A DNA stretch of 64,000 bases from Streptomyces sp. NBC_01788 (GCF_035917575.1 NZ_CP109090.1:930001-994000); one strand, 5' to 3'. Shown: positions 7,148 through 17,121, counted from the first letter of the stretch. Notes: generated from the sequence alone by a model not told the origin. A program made the numbers and translations.

Positions 7148-9565
7148 ATGGCGCGTGGACGGTTGCAGATCTACCTGGGGGCAGCCCCCGGTGTGGGCAA
7201 GACGTACGCCATGCTCGAAGAGGGTCAGCGCCTGCGCGCTTCCGGCACCGATGTGGTCGCGGGTTTCGTCGAGCCACACGGGCGGCGACCGACCGCCGCC
7301 ATGGCCGAAGGCCTGGAGACGGTGCCGCGGCGCACGGTGACCCACCGGGGAGCGGACTTCACCGAGATGGACCTCGACGCGGTGCTGGCCCGCCGTTCCC
7401 AGGTCGCGCTGGTGGACGAGTTCGCCCACACCAATGCCCCCGGCACCCGCAACGCCAAGCGGTGGCAGGACGTGGAGGAGCTGCTGGACGCCGGAATCGA
7501 CGTCGTCACCACGCTCAACGTCCAGCACCTGGAGTCCCTGAACGACGTCGTCCGGCAGATCACGGGAGTGCGCCAGCGCGAGACGCTGCCCGACGAGGTG
7601 GCCCGCCGAGCCGATCAGATCGAGCTGGTCGACCTGCCGCCCGAAGTGCTGCGCCGACGCCTGGCGCACGGCGACATCTATCCGCCGGACCGGATCGAGG
7701 CGGCTCTCACCCACTACTTCCGGGTGGGTAATCTCATCGCGCTGCGCGAGCTGGCGCTGCTGTGGCTCGCCGACCGGGTGGAGGAGGGACTGCAGCGCTA
7801 CCGCGCCGAGCACGGCATTGCCATCCCCTGGGAAACCCGTGAGCGGATCATGGTGGGGCTGACCGGCGGCCTGGAGGGCGAGACGCTGATCCGACGGGCC
7901 GCCCGGATCGCCGCGCGTACGCCGGGCAGCGAACTACTGGCGCTGCACGTCGTGCCTGCCGACGGGCTCACTCACGCCGATCCGGCGGCCCTCGCGGCCC
8001 AGCGCACCCTGGTGGAGTCACTGGGCGGCACCTACCACCAGACGACGGGCGAGTCGGTGGTCGAGGCGCTGCTGCAGTTCGCTCAGGCCGAGAACGTCAC
8101 CCAGATCGTGCTCGGAGCCAGCCGCCGCGGCCGACTGTCAATGCTGCTGGACGCCGGGGTGGGGCATCGCACGATCCGCGGCTCCGGCCCCATCGACGTC
8201 CATGTGATCACCCACGAGGCGGCCGCCGGCTCCGCCTTCACGACGCGGCTGCCGCGCCGCGGCCGCGGTATCGGACCACGGCGGTTCTGGTCAGCGGCGG
8301 TGGGGGCCGCACTGCTGCTGACCGTGCTGACCTTGCTCCTCACCGCGCCGGTCCCCCGGCTCGGCCTGTCCGGGGTACTGCTGGTCTACCTGCTCGCCGC
8401 CGTGGGCACCGCCCTGGCCGGCGGGCTGGTTCCGGCGCTGGCAGCGGCCCTCGCGGCGGCGCTGCTCGCCGACTACTACTTCACCGCGCCCCTTCACTCG
8501 CTGCGGGTCGAACACGGCGGCGACGCCCTGGCACTGGCGGGCTTCGTCATCGCGGCCACCCTGGTGGGAGCCGCCGTCGACGCGGCCGCCCGGCACACCC
8601 GCCAGGCCGTACACGCGACGTGGGAGGCACGGGTGTTGAACCGGCTGGCAACGGCCATGATGCACGGCCAGGACCTGCCGAGCCTCGTCGAACAGGTACG
8701 GGAGAGCTTTGGGCTGACCGGCGTCAGCCTTCTCGAACGCGCACCCGAGGCAGCACCGGGGCCACGCTGGTACGTGGTCGCCAGCGCCGGTGCACACCCA
8801 CCGGAGCAGCCGTACGAAGCCGACGTCGAAAGTCCGGTCAGTGACACCCTCACGCTGGCGGCCCGAGGTGTCCTGGCCAACTACGACCAGCGGATCCTCG
8901 GCGCGTGCGCGGCCCAACTCGGCATGGCCCACCTGCACGGCAGGCTCGCTCGGCACGCCGCCGAGACGGACACCTTCGCCGACGCCGAGCGCACGCGCGC
9001 CTCTCTGATCCGGGCAGCCGACCGCGACCTGCGGGAGCGGTTGTGCGCGGCGGAGGAAGCCCTCGCCCGCCAGGACATGGGCACGGCCCGCACGTCGGTC
9101 CACCGCGCCGCACAGGTCGTCGCCGACCTCGCCGACCTCGACCGGCTGCAGGGCGGGGCTCTCGACCTCTACCTGCGCCCCGTCGGCCTCGACGAGCTAC
9201 TGACCGCCGTACTGGACGATCTGGGCCCCGGCGGCCGCACCATCCAGGTCCGGCTACCGGAGCATGCGCCCGATGTGATCGCTGACGGCGCCCTGCTCAC
9301 CCGGGTCCTGACCGCCCTCGCAGCCGACGCCCTGATCCACTGCCCGGCTGGGCGGCCGCCGACGCTGACCGCTGAAGCCTTTGACGGCAGGCTTCGCATC
9401 CGACTCGCGGGCGGCGCCGACGGCGCCCAGCGTGCCGACAGCCTGACGCTGCGGCTCTCCCGGGACCTCACCGAGGCGATGGGCGGCACGCTCGAGCCGA
9501 CGTACGACGACGGACGGTTGTTCTCGGTGACACTCACTCTTCCGGCGGCGGCCATACGCTCCTGA
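7148..9565 (+). CDS. KdpD-like osmosensor protein lacking the phospho-acceptor His
   Basis: An 805-residue membrane protein with full KdpD layout. The KdpD domain has a Walker A 'GAAPGVGKT' at residues 11-19 and 'LVDEFAHTNAPGTRN'. A Usp-like domain (about 215-350) has 'QIVLGASRRGRLSML'. Then come about four membrane segments (about 375-485), a GAF-like part and a kinase-like end. In normal KdpD the H-box reads SHDLRTPL; here the aligned text is DRDLRERL, with Arg626 in place of His. The N-box Asn also seems lost. It is thus probably not a kinase. No kdpE or kdpFABC is nearby. The start could also be ATG 7097. Confidence 0.8.
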   Translation: MARGRLQIYLGAAPGVGKTYAMLEEGQRLRASGTDVVAGFVEPHGRRPTAAMAEGLETVPRRTVTHRGADFTEMDLDAVLARRSQVALVDEFAHTNAPGTRNAKRWQDVEELLDAGIDVVTTLNVQHLESLNDVVRQITGVRQRETLPDEVARRADQIELVDLPPEVLRRRLAHGDIYPPDRIEAALTHYFRVGNLIALRELALLWLADRVEEGLQRYRAEHGIAIPWETRERIMVGLTGGLEGETLIRRAARIAARTPGSELLALHVVPADGLTHADPAALAAQRTLVESLGGTYHQTTGESVVEALLQFAQAENVTQIVLGASRRGRLSMLLDAGVGHRTIRGSGPIDVHVITHEAAAGSAFTTRLPRRGRGIGPRRFWSAAVGAALLLTVLTLLLTAPVPRLGLSGVLLVYLLAAVGTALAGGLVPALAAALAAALLADYYFTAPLHSLRVEHGGDALALAGFVIAATLVGAAVDAAARHTRQAVHATWEARVLNRLATAMMHGQDLPSLVEQVRESFGLTGVSLLERAPEAAPGPRWYVVASAGAHPPEQPYEADVESPVSDTLTLAARGVLANYDQRILGACAAQLGMAHLHGRLARHAAETDTFADAERTRASLIRAADRDLRERLCAAEEALARQDMGTARTSVHRAAQVVADLADLDRLQGGALDLYLRPVGLDELLTAVLDDLGPGGRTIQVRLPEHAPDVIADGALLTRVLTALAADALIHCPAGRPPTLTAEAFDGRLRIRLAGGADGAQRADSLTLRLSRDLTEAMGGTLEPTYDDGRLFSVTLTLPAAAIRS

Positions 9566-9862
9566 CCCCACCGCGGGCAGTCGCCCGACCACAGTCAGTA
9601 GGCCGTACTCGCCGCGCTGGGGTGGTTGTTGAGGAAGAGCTCCGACGGTCAACCAAGCACCGTAGACGCCAACGGGTTGTCCATGCGTCGGCACGACGGG
9701 GCCACCGAGCCGACTGCGGCGCCATCGAAGCCGCCCGGCACGTGTCCCGACGACGAGGAGCACCGCATCGCGTGCCGTTTCGACGCCCCGTCGAAGTGGC
9801 GGTCCGAGGCTGCCACAGGCATGGTGAGAAGGGGATGCCAAGCGTGACCAGGCAGGTACGTG
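9566..9862. other. Intergenic stretch, probable promoter region
   Basis: Nearly 300 bases between the KdpD-like gene and a Usp gene. A weak hairpin (CGGGC-AGTC-GCCCG) lies just after the KdpD stop. Short open frames on the + strand have no family motif. Confidence 0.3.
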
Positions 9863-10327
9863 ATGAGTGACGAAGCGACGTCAGTTCCGCGGATTGTGGT
9901 AGGTGTCGACGGCTCTGAACCCTCGAAGGCAGCCCTTCGGTGGGCAGTCAGCCAGGCAAAGCTGACGGGGGGCGTGGTCGACGCGATCATTGCCTGGGAG
10001 TTCCCGACGGCCTGGTTCGGCCTGGCCCCACCTACAGACACGGATCCGACTGACTACCAGAAGCAGACACGCAAGATCCTCGACCAGGCGATCGACGAGG
10101 CCCTCGGCCCGGGCCCGGGACGGCCCGTCGACCTCCGCCCTTTCGCAGCCCACGGACACCCAGCCGCCGTCCTGCTTGATGCCGCCGAGGGAGCACAGCT
10201 GCTGGTCGTAGGCAACCGAGGGTACGGCGGATTCAGCGAGGCACTGCTGGGGTCGGTGGGCCAGCACTGCGTGCAGCACGCCCCATGCCCCGTCGTCGTA
10301 GTCCGCGGTTCCGGCCACGGAGCCTGA
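9863..10327 (+). CDS. Universal stress protein, single UspA domain
   Basis: A 154-residue protein with 'VPRIVVGVDGSEPSKAALRW' and 'LLVVGNRGYGGFSEALLGSV' plus 'CPVVVVRGSG', again the ATP-loop type. ATG 9863 lies 5 bases after AGGT; a GTG three bases earlier is a weaker choice. It stands alone, between the KdpD-like gene and ftsH, both of which also point to membrane and stress functions. Confidence 0.9.
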   Translation: MSDEATSVPRIVVGVDGSEPSKAALRWAVSQAKLTGGVVDAIIAWEFPTAWFGLAPPTDTDPTDYQKQTRKILDQAIDEALGPGPGRPVDLRPFAAHGHPAAVLLDAAEGAQLLVVGNRGYGGFSEALLGSVGQHCVQHAPCPVVVVRGSGHGA

Positions 10328-10678
10328 ACAGCGCGGCGGCGTACGTGACTACGACGGCTGAATCCAGGGGCCTGGTCAGGCCACGGTGATGGTGTCGTCG
10401 AGGTAGACGTCCTGGAGGCGTGGAGCAGCTCGATGCCTTCGCCGGTGGGTCGCTGGAAAGCTTTTTCGGTGATGAGGCCGGTACCTCCCGCTTGCTGATC
10501 ACTGCCGTCCGTACGACTTGCGCGAGGTCTCCCTGGCCTGCCGATTCCCCGTGACTCCTGCGAGCTTGGGTGAGCACTGACCGATGGCCCCATCAGGGCC
10601 ATTCGACCCCTGCCGCCCAGGAACGAACGGGTTGACGCTCGTAGATGGGGTTCATGCCAACCGAAGGGCGTGGGACTG
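10328..10678. other. Intergenic stretch with possible unrecognised remnant
   Basis: On the - strand two neighbouring frames around 10380-10500 look protein-like ('GLITEKAFQRPTGEG' and 'RLQDVYLDDTITVA' before a stop), as if a short gene end had been frameshifted. I could not place the family. The rest probably holds the ftsH promoter. Confidence 0.3.
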
Positions 10679-12634
10679 GTGATCACACGAGTGCGGATGC
10701 CGCACCGGCACCTGACGCCACCCGCCAAGGCGGGGCCGTCTCGTGAACCATCCACACCTCCGTCCCGGCAACCTCAGCCGGTCGGCGGACGGTGGATCTT
10801 CTGGTGGATACTTACGACGCTCGTCATCGTCCTGCTGCTCTCTCGCGCCCGCACTGGACCACACACGACATCACTGTCCTACACCGCCTTCGTCGGGAAG
10901 GTCGGCGCCAGCCAGGTGCAGATGGTAGACATCAATGACAAAGGCGCGGTCAGCGGCACTCTGCAGGACGGGACGAAGTTCACTACACAGATCCCCACCG
11001 CGCTGGGCACCGGGGCCCAGCTTCAGCAGCAGATGACCTCGCACCACGTGCGAATCACAGCCAGCCAGAGCAGCAGTGGCGGCCCGGCCTGGTTGTCCGT
11101 GCTCTTCACGTTCCTGCCGTTCCTGCTGCTGATCGGCTTCTTCGTGTGGATGGGACGCCGTGCCGCAGGATCGGTGACCGGCGGGCTGAGTGCCATCGGA
11201 CGCTCGCGCGCAAAGATCATCGAGGCGGAGCGGCCCACGACCGGCTTCGACGACATCGCCGGCTACGACGGCGTCAAGCAGGAGATCAGCGAGGTCGTCG
11301 ACTTCCTGCGCAATCCCGCCCGATACACCGCCGCGGGTGCCAAGGGACCCCGGGGCGTGATCATGGTCGGGCCTCCCGGGACCGGCAAGACACTCTTCGC
11401 GCGGGCGGTCGCCGGCGAGGCTGAAGTGCCCTTCCTGTCGATGACCGGCTCCGCATTCGTGGAGATGTTCGTGGGGGTCGGTGCCTCCCGGGTACGCGAC
11501 CTGTTCGACGAAGCCCGCAAACGCGCCCCGTCGATCATCTTCATCGACGAGATCGACGCACTCGGGTCACGTCGCGCCGTCGGGGCACGTCTGGGCGGCA
11601 ACGACGAGCGCGAGCAGACCCTCAACCAGCTGCTGGCCGAGATGGACGGCTTCGACCAATCCAGCGGCATCGTCGTCCTCGCCGCCACCAACCGGCCCGA
11701 TGCCCTCGACCCGGCCCTGCTGCGCCCCGGACGCTTCGACCGCCAGGTCACCGTGCCGCTGCCCAATCAGGCCGAGCGGACCGCAATCCTCGCCGTCCAC
11801 GCCCGCGACAAGATCCTGGCACCCGACGTCGACCTCGGCGCCGTGGCGCGCGCCACACCCGGGTTCTCAGGCGCGGATCTCGCCAACCTGGTCAACGAAG
11901 GCGCCATCAACGCCGTGCGGAACAATCGCACCCGGGTCGAGCCGCACGACCTGGATGCCGCCCGCGATCGTGTGCTGCTGGGGCGCCGGGAGTCCTCCAA
12001 CGCGCTGCTGCCCGAGGAACGCCGCTCCGTCGCGGTCCACGAATCGGGCCATGCCCTGGTCGCGGCACTGTGCGAGCACGCCGACCCGGTGGCCAAGGTC
12101 ACCATCCTGCCGGCCGGCGTCACCCTCGGCGTCACCGAGCAACTTCCCGAGGCGGAACGCCACCTGTACAGCGAGAGCTACATGACCGACCTCCTGGCGG
12201 TGCGCCTGGGCGGGCGGGCAGCCGAACTGGTCGCCTTCGGCGAGGGATCGACGGGGGCCGCCAACGACCTGGCCGGAGCCACCCAGATCGCCACCCGCAT
12301 GGTCCGCGAATTCGGCCTCTCCCCCGAACTCGGCCCCATCGGCTACGCCTCCGCCCACCCGCACTCCCTCGGTGAGACCACCGAGGAGCCCGGCCGGCCA
12401 CCGTACTCGGAGCAGACCCAGCGCATCGTCGACGAGGAGGTTGCCCGGCTGCTGGGCCAAGCCGAACAACGCGCGATCACGCTGCTGCGCGGCCACCGGG
12501 CCGCCCTCGAACACCTGGCCGAACGACTGGTCGCCCACGAGACCATCGACGGCTCCGTCGTCCTCGACGTCCTGCGCCAAGAACGCAGCGAGGCCGACGG
12601 ACGAGGCGGTGACCTGGCCGTCAACACGTCCTAG
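10679..12634 (+). CDS. ftsH: FtsH-type membrane AAA+ zinc protease
   Basis: About 650 residues. Two membrane segments are visible ('[15 protein letters not shown]' and '[17 protein letters not shown]') around an extracytoplasmic FtsH domain. They are followed by the AAA+ module with Walker A 'GPPGTGKT', Walker B '[10 protein letters not shown]', the second region of homology '[20 protein letters not shown]', and the zinc site 'HESGH' in the peptidase. It degrades membrane and unfolded proteins. GTG 10679 has GAAGGG 10 bases upstream; GTG 10670 is too close to it and ATG 10697 is also possible. The N-terminal tail is unusual, so this is likely a secondary FtsH. A fragment of another copy lies at 35941-36045. 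Confidence 0.9.
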   Translation: MITRVRMPHRHLTPPAKAGPSREPSTPPSRQPQPVGGRWIFWWILTTLVIVLLLSRARTGPHTTSLSYTAFVGKVGASQVQMVDINDKGAVSGTLQDGTKFTTQIPTALGTGAQLQQQMTSHHVRITASQSSSGGPAWLSVLFTFLPFLLLIGFFVWMGRRAAGSVTGGLSAIGRSRAKIIEAERPTTGFDDIAGYDGVKQEISEVVDFLRNPARYTAAGAKGPRGVIMVGPPGTGKTLFARAVAGEAEVPFLSMTGSAFVEMFVGVGASRVRDLFDEARKRAPSIIFIDEIDALGSRRAVGARLGGNDEREQTLNQLLAEMDGFDQSSGIVVLAATNRPDALDPALLRPGRFDRQVTVPLPNQAERTAILAVHARDKILAPDVDLGAVARATPGFSGADLANLVNEGAINAVRNNRTRVEPHDLDAARDRVLLGRRESSNALLPEERRSVAVHESGHALVAALCEHADPVAKVTILPAGVTLGVTEQLPEAERHLYSESYMTDLLAVRLGGRAAELVAFGEGSTGAANDLAGATQIATRMVREFGLSPELGPIGYASAHPHSLGETTEEPGRPPYSEQTQRIVDEEVARLLGQAEQRAITLLRGHRAALEHLAERLVAHETIDGSVVLDVLRQERSEADGRGGDLAVNTS

Positions 12635-13066
12635 CTCACGACGATCCGGGTTATCGCGTCATCGACGGTGTACTTGGATTCCTGCATGGCGTCCCCCATG
12701 AATCAGGAGTCGGTCACCACCGGGTCGGAGTCGGTGATGACGGCGCTCCGCCCGGTACCCGGGCGTCGCGTCCACCCCGTAGCCGGTTCTGAAACTGCCG
12801 GCGTGCGCAGCGCGTAGCGCCGTCGCCGTCCCGATCTTCATCGTCGGTCGGCTGCGACCTCCGGAGGAGGGCCGTCAGTCCCAGCCGCCACGGTGAACGG
12901 CCCTAATTCGAACCGTTGCCCACCGGCCGGTGGGTCTGCGGCATGGTGGCTCGGTTCCTCTCCCCGTCCGTGCAGCCGGTCGTCGCCCATACCGTGCGGG
13001 GCCTGGCCCTCGGGCCGAACACGCGAGTCGTCCAGTCGTAGCGGCGCACCAGCCGCCCGGTCTCCG
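12635..13066. other. Non-coding or decayed stretch downstream of ftsH
   Basis: No intact gene is seen. A 22-codon frame on the - strand (ATG near 12703) is too short to support. Around 12900-13066 the - strand has 'RLVRRYDWTTRVFGPRA', which may be the decayed continuation of the phosphotransferase remnant that ends at 13067. Confidence 0.35.
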
Positions 13067-13394
13067 TCACGCAGTCCTCCGCAGCCGACGGACCTGCGCG
13101 AAGCCCGCCTCCCATCGTGCCGACAGCGCGCACCGCGTACCTTGTTCGTCCACATCGCAGCCACGCGGCCAGGTGCCGACACGAAGGACATCGCCCACGG
13201 CAGCCCCTGCCCGTCCCAGGTGGGAGAGACGGCGGTCCTCCGGTATGCGGCGCATCACCACGAGCGGTTCAGGCGCCTCCGCTCGAGTTGCGGAACTCGA
13301 CCAGGTCCTTCTTGAGCTTCCAGACCCGGTCGCCTACGAAGAACGGCGTCGCGGTACGGGTCCACACCCGGCCCGCCACGCGCGAAGGCTGGGC
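13067..13394 (-). pseudogene. Aminoglycoside-phosphotransferase/ATPase family remnant
   Basis: Two - strand frames join into one family. The first has 'TPFFVGDRVWKLKKDLVEFR', the second 'MVMRRIPEDRRLSHLGRAGA' and 'DEQGTRCALSARWEAGFAQV'. These match the start of the bifunctional phosphotransferase/AAA ATPase proteins (FFVGDRxYKLKKPV ... VVMRRMPEDRRL ... IDEQGT) common in Streptomyces. The first residues, one frame and everything after about 120 residues are lost or decayed. It abuts the stop codon of the Usp gene at 13395. Confidence 0.6.
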
Positions 13395-14261
13395 TCAGCC
13401 ATGCGGAACGACGGCGACAGGGCAGCGTCCGTGATGAATGGCGGCCTGCGCCACAGGCTCGAGACGGGGCACCAGGCCGGCACGATGCCGACGCCGGCCC
13501 AAGACCAGCACAGCAGCTCCTTCGCCGGCCTCTACGACGGCCTTGGCGGGACTGTCGAGACGGATGCTGTCGGCCACGTCCACCTGTGGGTACTTCGTCC
13601 GCCACGCGTGCAGCTCTCCGCTCAGCTGCTCATGCGCATCCCGCGTCATTTCCTCGCTGATGTGGTGGTCAACTCCCCAGGGCACACGTGCGTGGAGCGG
13701 CACGCTGCGACCGTGGACGGCAAGGAGAGGGACGCCTCTGGCCGCTGCGGTGTGGAAGGCGAAGTCGAGCAGGTCGTCTGAGGATCCGTGCAGTTTCAGG
13801 GCCACAACGACACGGCTCGCCGACGTCGGTTGTCTCCGCTCCGGAGGCTCGGCGCGCACCAGCACCACGGGCCGCTCGGCCCGCGCCACGACAGGCATGC
13901 TGACGTCCCCCAGGAAGTAGCTCTCAACAGGCTCGATCCCCCGGGAACCGAGGACGATCATCTCCGACTCCGAGGCCGCTTGGAGCAGAGCGTGCTGGGC
14001 ATCGTCAGCGACCAGGTTCCCGACCACGGACAGGCCCGGATGGCGTGCTTGCAGCTCCGCCTGCGCGGTACGGACGAGGCGCTTCGCCCAGTAGTTCTGA
14101 TCGACTTCGGCGGGGATCCGCGTTGGTTCCGGCGCCAGCAGCGGCCACGCGTGCAGCAGCCGCAGCGTGAGCTTGCGTCTCACTGCTTCGTCCGCGGCCC
14201 AGCGGGCAGCGGCCAGACTCTCGGGCGAACCGTCGAGGCCCACGGTGACGACTGGTGGCAT
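13395..14261 (-). CDS. Universal stress protein, tandem UspA domains
   Basis: A 288-residue protein with two Usp domains: 'PPVVTVGLDGSPESLAAARW' and 'MIVLGSRGIEPVESYFLGDV' in the first, and 'RVVVALKLHGSSDDLLDFAF' and 'VLVLGRRRHRAGLVPRLEPV' with 'CPVAVVPHG' in the second. The first loop departs from the ATP signature (GIEPVESYFL). GGAGG lies 7 bases before ATG 14261, so the long open extension to 15221 is rejected. It is divergent from the Usp gene at 14458, with a shared 196-base control region. Confidence 0.88.
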   Translation of the reverse strand: MPPVVTVGLDGSPESLAAARWAADEAVRRKLTLRLLHAWPLLAPEPTRIPAEVDQNYWAKRLVRTAQAELQARHPGLSVVGNLVADDAQHALLQAASESEMIVLGSRGIEPVESYFLGDVSMPVVARAERPVVLVRAEPPERRQPTSASRVVVALKLHGSSDDLLDFAFHTAAARGVPLLAVHGRSVPLHARVPWGVDHHISEEMTRDAHEQLSGELHAWRTKYPQVDVADSIRLDSPAKAVVEAGEGAAVLVLGRRRHRAGLVPRLEPVAQAAIHHGRCPVAVVPHG

Positions 14262-14457
14262 GGCGGCGGCCTCCGTCTCGTATGAAGCTGGAGAGGACGG
14301 TGGACGTTCGACCGAGTGTGCGGTCGGGACGTCGCCTGCATACCGGGCGCGATGAGCTTCTCCCGTTCGAGGATCCCCCGGCCCCGACCGCGGCGCATGC
14401 GGACCCGCGGAGGAGCGATCGGAGCCGTGGAATCCGCCACGAGAGGAGAAGGGCCCG
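14262..14457. promoter_or_regulatory. Divergent promoter region between two Usp genes
   Basis: This 196-base gap must hold promoters for both tandem-Usp genes. At 14370-14385 the sequence AGGATCCCCCGGCCCC lies about 109 bp before the - strand gene, the same place as the DosR-like boxes at 1149 and 3029. It fits the motif poorly and has one extra base. Polarity and sites are otherwise not resolved. Confidence 0.35.
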
Positions 14458-15276
14458 GTGAGGATTCCCCTGGTGGTCGGCGTCGACGGCTCCAAGGCGA
14501 GCCTGGAGGCAGTCGGCTGGGCGGCCGACGAGGCGGCCCGGCACGGGATCCCGCTCCATCTCCTGCACGCGGCGGCCGGTGAGCAGGAAGCGTCCGACGT
14601 GATCAGGGCTGCCTCGGCGCGTGCCAGGCAGGATGCTCCCGCGGTGCCGTTGTCCAGCGAGATCTCACACGCGGACGCGGCCTCCGCACTGGTCGACAAG
14701 GGACGCAATGCCTTCGCGCTGGTGCTGGGGCCCAGGGGGCACGGGGACCTTTCCGGCATGCTCCTGGGATCGGTCAGCCTCGCCGTGGCAGCGCATGCCG
14801 ACTGCCCGGTCGTCGTCGTCCGCGGCAGCCCGGAGCATCGCGCCGCCCGGTTCGGGAATGTCGTCGTGGGAGTCGAGGACGGGGAGGGCAGCGGCACGGC
14901 GCTGGACTTCGCGCTGCGCGAGGCCCATGTGCGGTGCTGTCGACTTGTGGCGGTACACGCCTGGAGCGCACCGTCCGGTGCCTGTACGACACCGCGAGCC
15001 CCGTCGTGGTTTCTGGAAGCCCACCGGCGTCCGCCGGCGCAGGTGCTCGACGACGCCCTGCGCCGCCCTGCCGAAAGGTATCGGAACGCCTCGGTGAGCC
15101 GGCAATTGATGGAGAAACCGGCGCGCCGTGCCCTGTTGGAGGCCGCGTCGACGGCGGATCTGCTGGTCGTGGGCGCCCGGCGCCGACTTGGGCATTCGGG
15201 CTTGCAGCTGGGCCTGATCAATCACGCGCTGCTGCATCACGCGCCGTGTCCCGTCGCCGTCGTGCCGCAAAGATGA
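14458..15276 (+). CDS. Universal stress protein, tandem UspA domains
   Basis: A 272-residue protein starting at GTG, with GAGAGGAGAAGG upstream. The first domain has 'IPLVVGVDGSKASLEAVGW' and 'VLGPRGHGDLSGMLLGSVS'. The second has 'NVVVGVEDGEGSGTALDFAL' and 'LLVVGARRRLGHSGLQLG', ending 'CPVAVVPQR'. The first domain is short in its middle compared with the paralogues at 2046 and 17122. It converges with a CBS gene and shares a hairpin with it. Confidence 0.9.
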   Translation: MRIPLVVGVDGSKASLEAVGWAADEAARHGIPLHLLHAAAGEQEASDVIRAASARARQDAPAVPLSSEISHADAASALVDKGRNAFALVLGPRGHGDLSGMLLGSVSLAVAAHADCPVVVVRGSPEHRAARFGNVVVGVEDGEGSGTALDFALREAHVRCCRLVAVHAWSAPSGACTTPRAPSWFLEAHRRPPAQVLDDALRRPAERYRNASVSRQLMEKPARRALLEAASTADLLVVGARRRLGHSGLQLGLINHALLHHAPCPVAVVPQR

Positions 15277-15280
15277 CCAG

Positions 15281-15300
15281 CGGCCTGCTGCTGGAGGCCG
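15281..15300. terminator. Possible bidirectional terminator
   Basis: CGGCCT and AGGCCG pair across an 8-base loop between the ends of two convergent genes (Usp ending 15276 and CBS ending 15319). The stem is only 6 bp. Confidence 0.4.
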
Positions 15301-15318
15301 ACCACCTGTTTCTTCACC

Positions 15319-15993
15319 TCAGGTGCCGGTGGGTGCGTCGCCGGGGCCGTTCGTGCGGTGGGCAAGGTTCCCGGAGACCGACACGACGCCGTCGACGCCA
15401 CGGCACAACTGCTCGATGACGGGAATCAGACTCCGGGACTCCACGGTGCCGGCGAGGGTGACCCGCCCGTCGCGCACTTCCGCGGTCACGTCCCGTGGAT
15501 CGAGCCCCAGGGTGCGCCGCAGCAGATCTCCGATGATCTCGTCGCAAATGGCCTCGTCGCGACGTAGGAAGATCCGCAGCAGGTCACCACGGCTGACGAT
15601 GCCCAGGAGCCGGTCCGCCTCGTCCACCACAGGAAGCCGTTTGACGTGCTGGGTCTCCATGAGGCGGGCGGCCTCGACCACGGTCCACTCCGGCCGCGCG
15701 CACACCGCGGGAGCGGACATCAGTTCCTCGGCCCGCGAACCCTCGGCCTTGGCCCGCTCCCAGGCCTCCAAGTGCGGGATCGGAGTCCTCCCCGATGGGT
15801 CGGCCTGGTCGGTGGTCTTCCGCAGCAGGTCGGCCTCGGACACCACACCCATCGGGCGGTCCAGCTCGTCCACGACGGGCACGGCGGTGACGTCGTTCTC
15901 CTCCAGCAACCTGACGAGCTCCTTGAACGGCGTGTCACGCCGCGCCCGGACGACATCGCGGGTCATGAGTTCCTCGACCGTTCGGTGGTGCAT
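15319..15993 (-). CDS. CBS-pair protein with C-terminal BON domain
   Basis: A 224-residue protein. CBS 1 has 'TVEELMTRDVVRARRDTPFK' and 'AVPVVDELDRPMGVVSEADL'; CBS 2 has 'ELMSAPAVCARPEWTVVEAA' and 'RLPVVDEADRLLGIVSRGDL'. A BON domain closes it ('VTAEVRDGRVTLAGTVESRS'). BON domains often bind phospholipid or the membrane, so this may be a nucleotide sensor at the membrane. GGGAGG lies just before ATG 15993. The gene at 16266-16928 has the same architecture. Confidence 0.9.
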   Translation of the reverse strand: MHHRTVEELMTRDVVRARRDTPFKELVRLLEENDVTAVPVVDELDRPMGVVSEADLLRKTTDQADPSGRTPIPHLEAWERAKAEGSRAEELMSAPAVCARPEWTVVEAARLMETQHVKRLPVVDEADRLLGIVSRGDLLRIFLRRDEAICDEIIGDLLRRTLGLDPRDVTAEVRDGRVTLAGTVESRSLIPVIEQLCRGVDGVVSVSGNLAHRTNGPGDAPTGT

Positions 15994-16107
15994 GGTGCCT
16001 CCCGGATACGGGCCGCCCACCTCGCGGACGGGCCTCTCGCTTCGTGCGGCGGTGTGTCGAGCGCGGCAGGTTGGATACAGCACCATTCTGCGGAGAGGGC
16101 AGCGCTC

Positions 16108-16242
16108 ATGCGAGCTCACCTCGGCGACCAACTGGCCGTCGAAAGCCCGGCGACCGGCGCCGCGAGGCGCGACGGCGACACTGCGTGGCGAAGGCATCGA
16201 TCTGTCACCCGCCGGGGCCAGGTACTGCTGCCCGTAACCGCG
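16108..16242 (+). pseudogene. Internally deleted copy of the DUF1918/HTH flavin-barrel gene
   Basis: The region upstream of the ATG (16070-16107) and the first codons, 'MRAHLGDQLAVESPATGA', closely match those of the intact gene at 28399. After about 25 codons the sequence jumps to text like 'LRGEGIDLSPAGARY', corresponding to about residue 150 of the intact protein, and then ends. It is thus a promoter plus a rump of the gene with the DUF1918 and HTH core removed. Confidence 0.7.
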
Positions 16243-16265
16243 GAACCTCGGCCCGGAGGATCGCA

Positions 16266-16928
16266 TCACTCCGGCCCACCAGTAGCCCCACTGAGCCGGG
16301 ACTCGACGTCCACCACGCCCTCCAGCCCGCGCACGAGGCGCTCGGCAACCCAGATGAGCGAGATGTCGTGGACGGGCCCACGGAGCGTGACGATCCCCTC
16401 CCGCACGGACACATGGATGGCATGGGCGTGCAGAGGGAACAGGTAGGACACCACCGTGCGGCGGACCTCCTCCTCGATGTCCTCGTCCGACCGCAGGAAC
16501 GCTTTCAGAAGGTCACCGCGGCTGACGATGCCACACAATGTGCCCTCGTCATCGACGACGGGCAGCCGTGCGACACGATGCACGGCCATGAGGCGAGCCG
16601 CCTGAGCCAGGGTGGCGTCCGGATGCACCATGACGGCAGGCCGGCTCATCACCTGCTCGGCTGTCATCCCCTCCGCCTTGGCCAGGTCGAACCGACGGCG
16701 GATCCTCTCGAATCGGGTGAGCTCGCGGCCTCGGAAATCCTCCTTGGGCAGCAGGTCGGCCTCGGACACCACACCGACGACCCGCCCTTCCCCGTCGACG
16801 ACCGGTACGGCACTCACATGCAGCTCGTCCATCGTCCGCACGATCCTTTTGAACCGCGTGTCGTGCCCCACGGCGACCGCGGGCGCCGTCATCACATCAC
16901 TCACGATGTGCGGAGCATTGACAGACAT
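16266..16928 (-). CDS. CBS-pair protein with C-terminal BON domain
   Basis: A 220-residue protein. CBS 1 has 'VSDVMTAPAVAVGHDTRFKR' and 'SAVPVVDGEGRVVGVVSEAD'; CBS 2 has 'QVMSRPAVMVHPDATLAQAA' and 'GTLCGIVSRGDLLKAFLRSD'. The BON part has 'IHVSVREGIVTLRGPVHDIS'. ATG 16928 follows GAGGAC closely, with AGGA further upstream. It is divergent from the Usp gene at 17122. The two CBS-BON genes flank the DUF1918 remnant, so they may be an old tandem duplicate. Confidence 0.9.
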   Translation of the reverse strand: MSVNAPHIVSDVMTAPAVAVGHDTRFKRIVRTMDELHVSAVPVVDGEGRVVGVVSEADLLPKEDFRGRELTRFERIRRRFDLAKAEGMTAEQVMSRPAVMVHPDATLAQAARLMAVHRVARLPVVDDEGTLCGIVSRGDLLKAFLRSDEDIEEEVRRTVVSYLFPLHAHAIHVSVREGIVTLRGPVHDISLIWVAERLVRGLEGVVDVESRLSGATGGPE

Positions 16929-17121
16929 GTCCTCGGTTCCTGAAGGCGTGCCGGACGAGTTGAACGAGCCATTGCCTCCAGCATCGCCGCGACCGGGTCT
17001 GCCGCAAACCGGCCGGAGACGCACGGGTGCGGACCCGATGGCGTGTCGCGGCGTCGTGCAGGCAGTGGGACGGTATTCACAAGAGGCTCTCGGTAGCCGG
17101 GCGACGAAGGCGGTGACGGAG

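Noticed and set aside
12637..12705. 22-codon frame on the - strand after ftsH
   Set aside because: Too short, stop codon directly upstream, no family resemblance.
14262..15221. Long - strand extension of the Usp gene at 13395
   Set aside because: It is antisense to the good Usp gene at 14458; the internal ATG 14261 has a proper ribosome binding site and Usp start.
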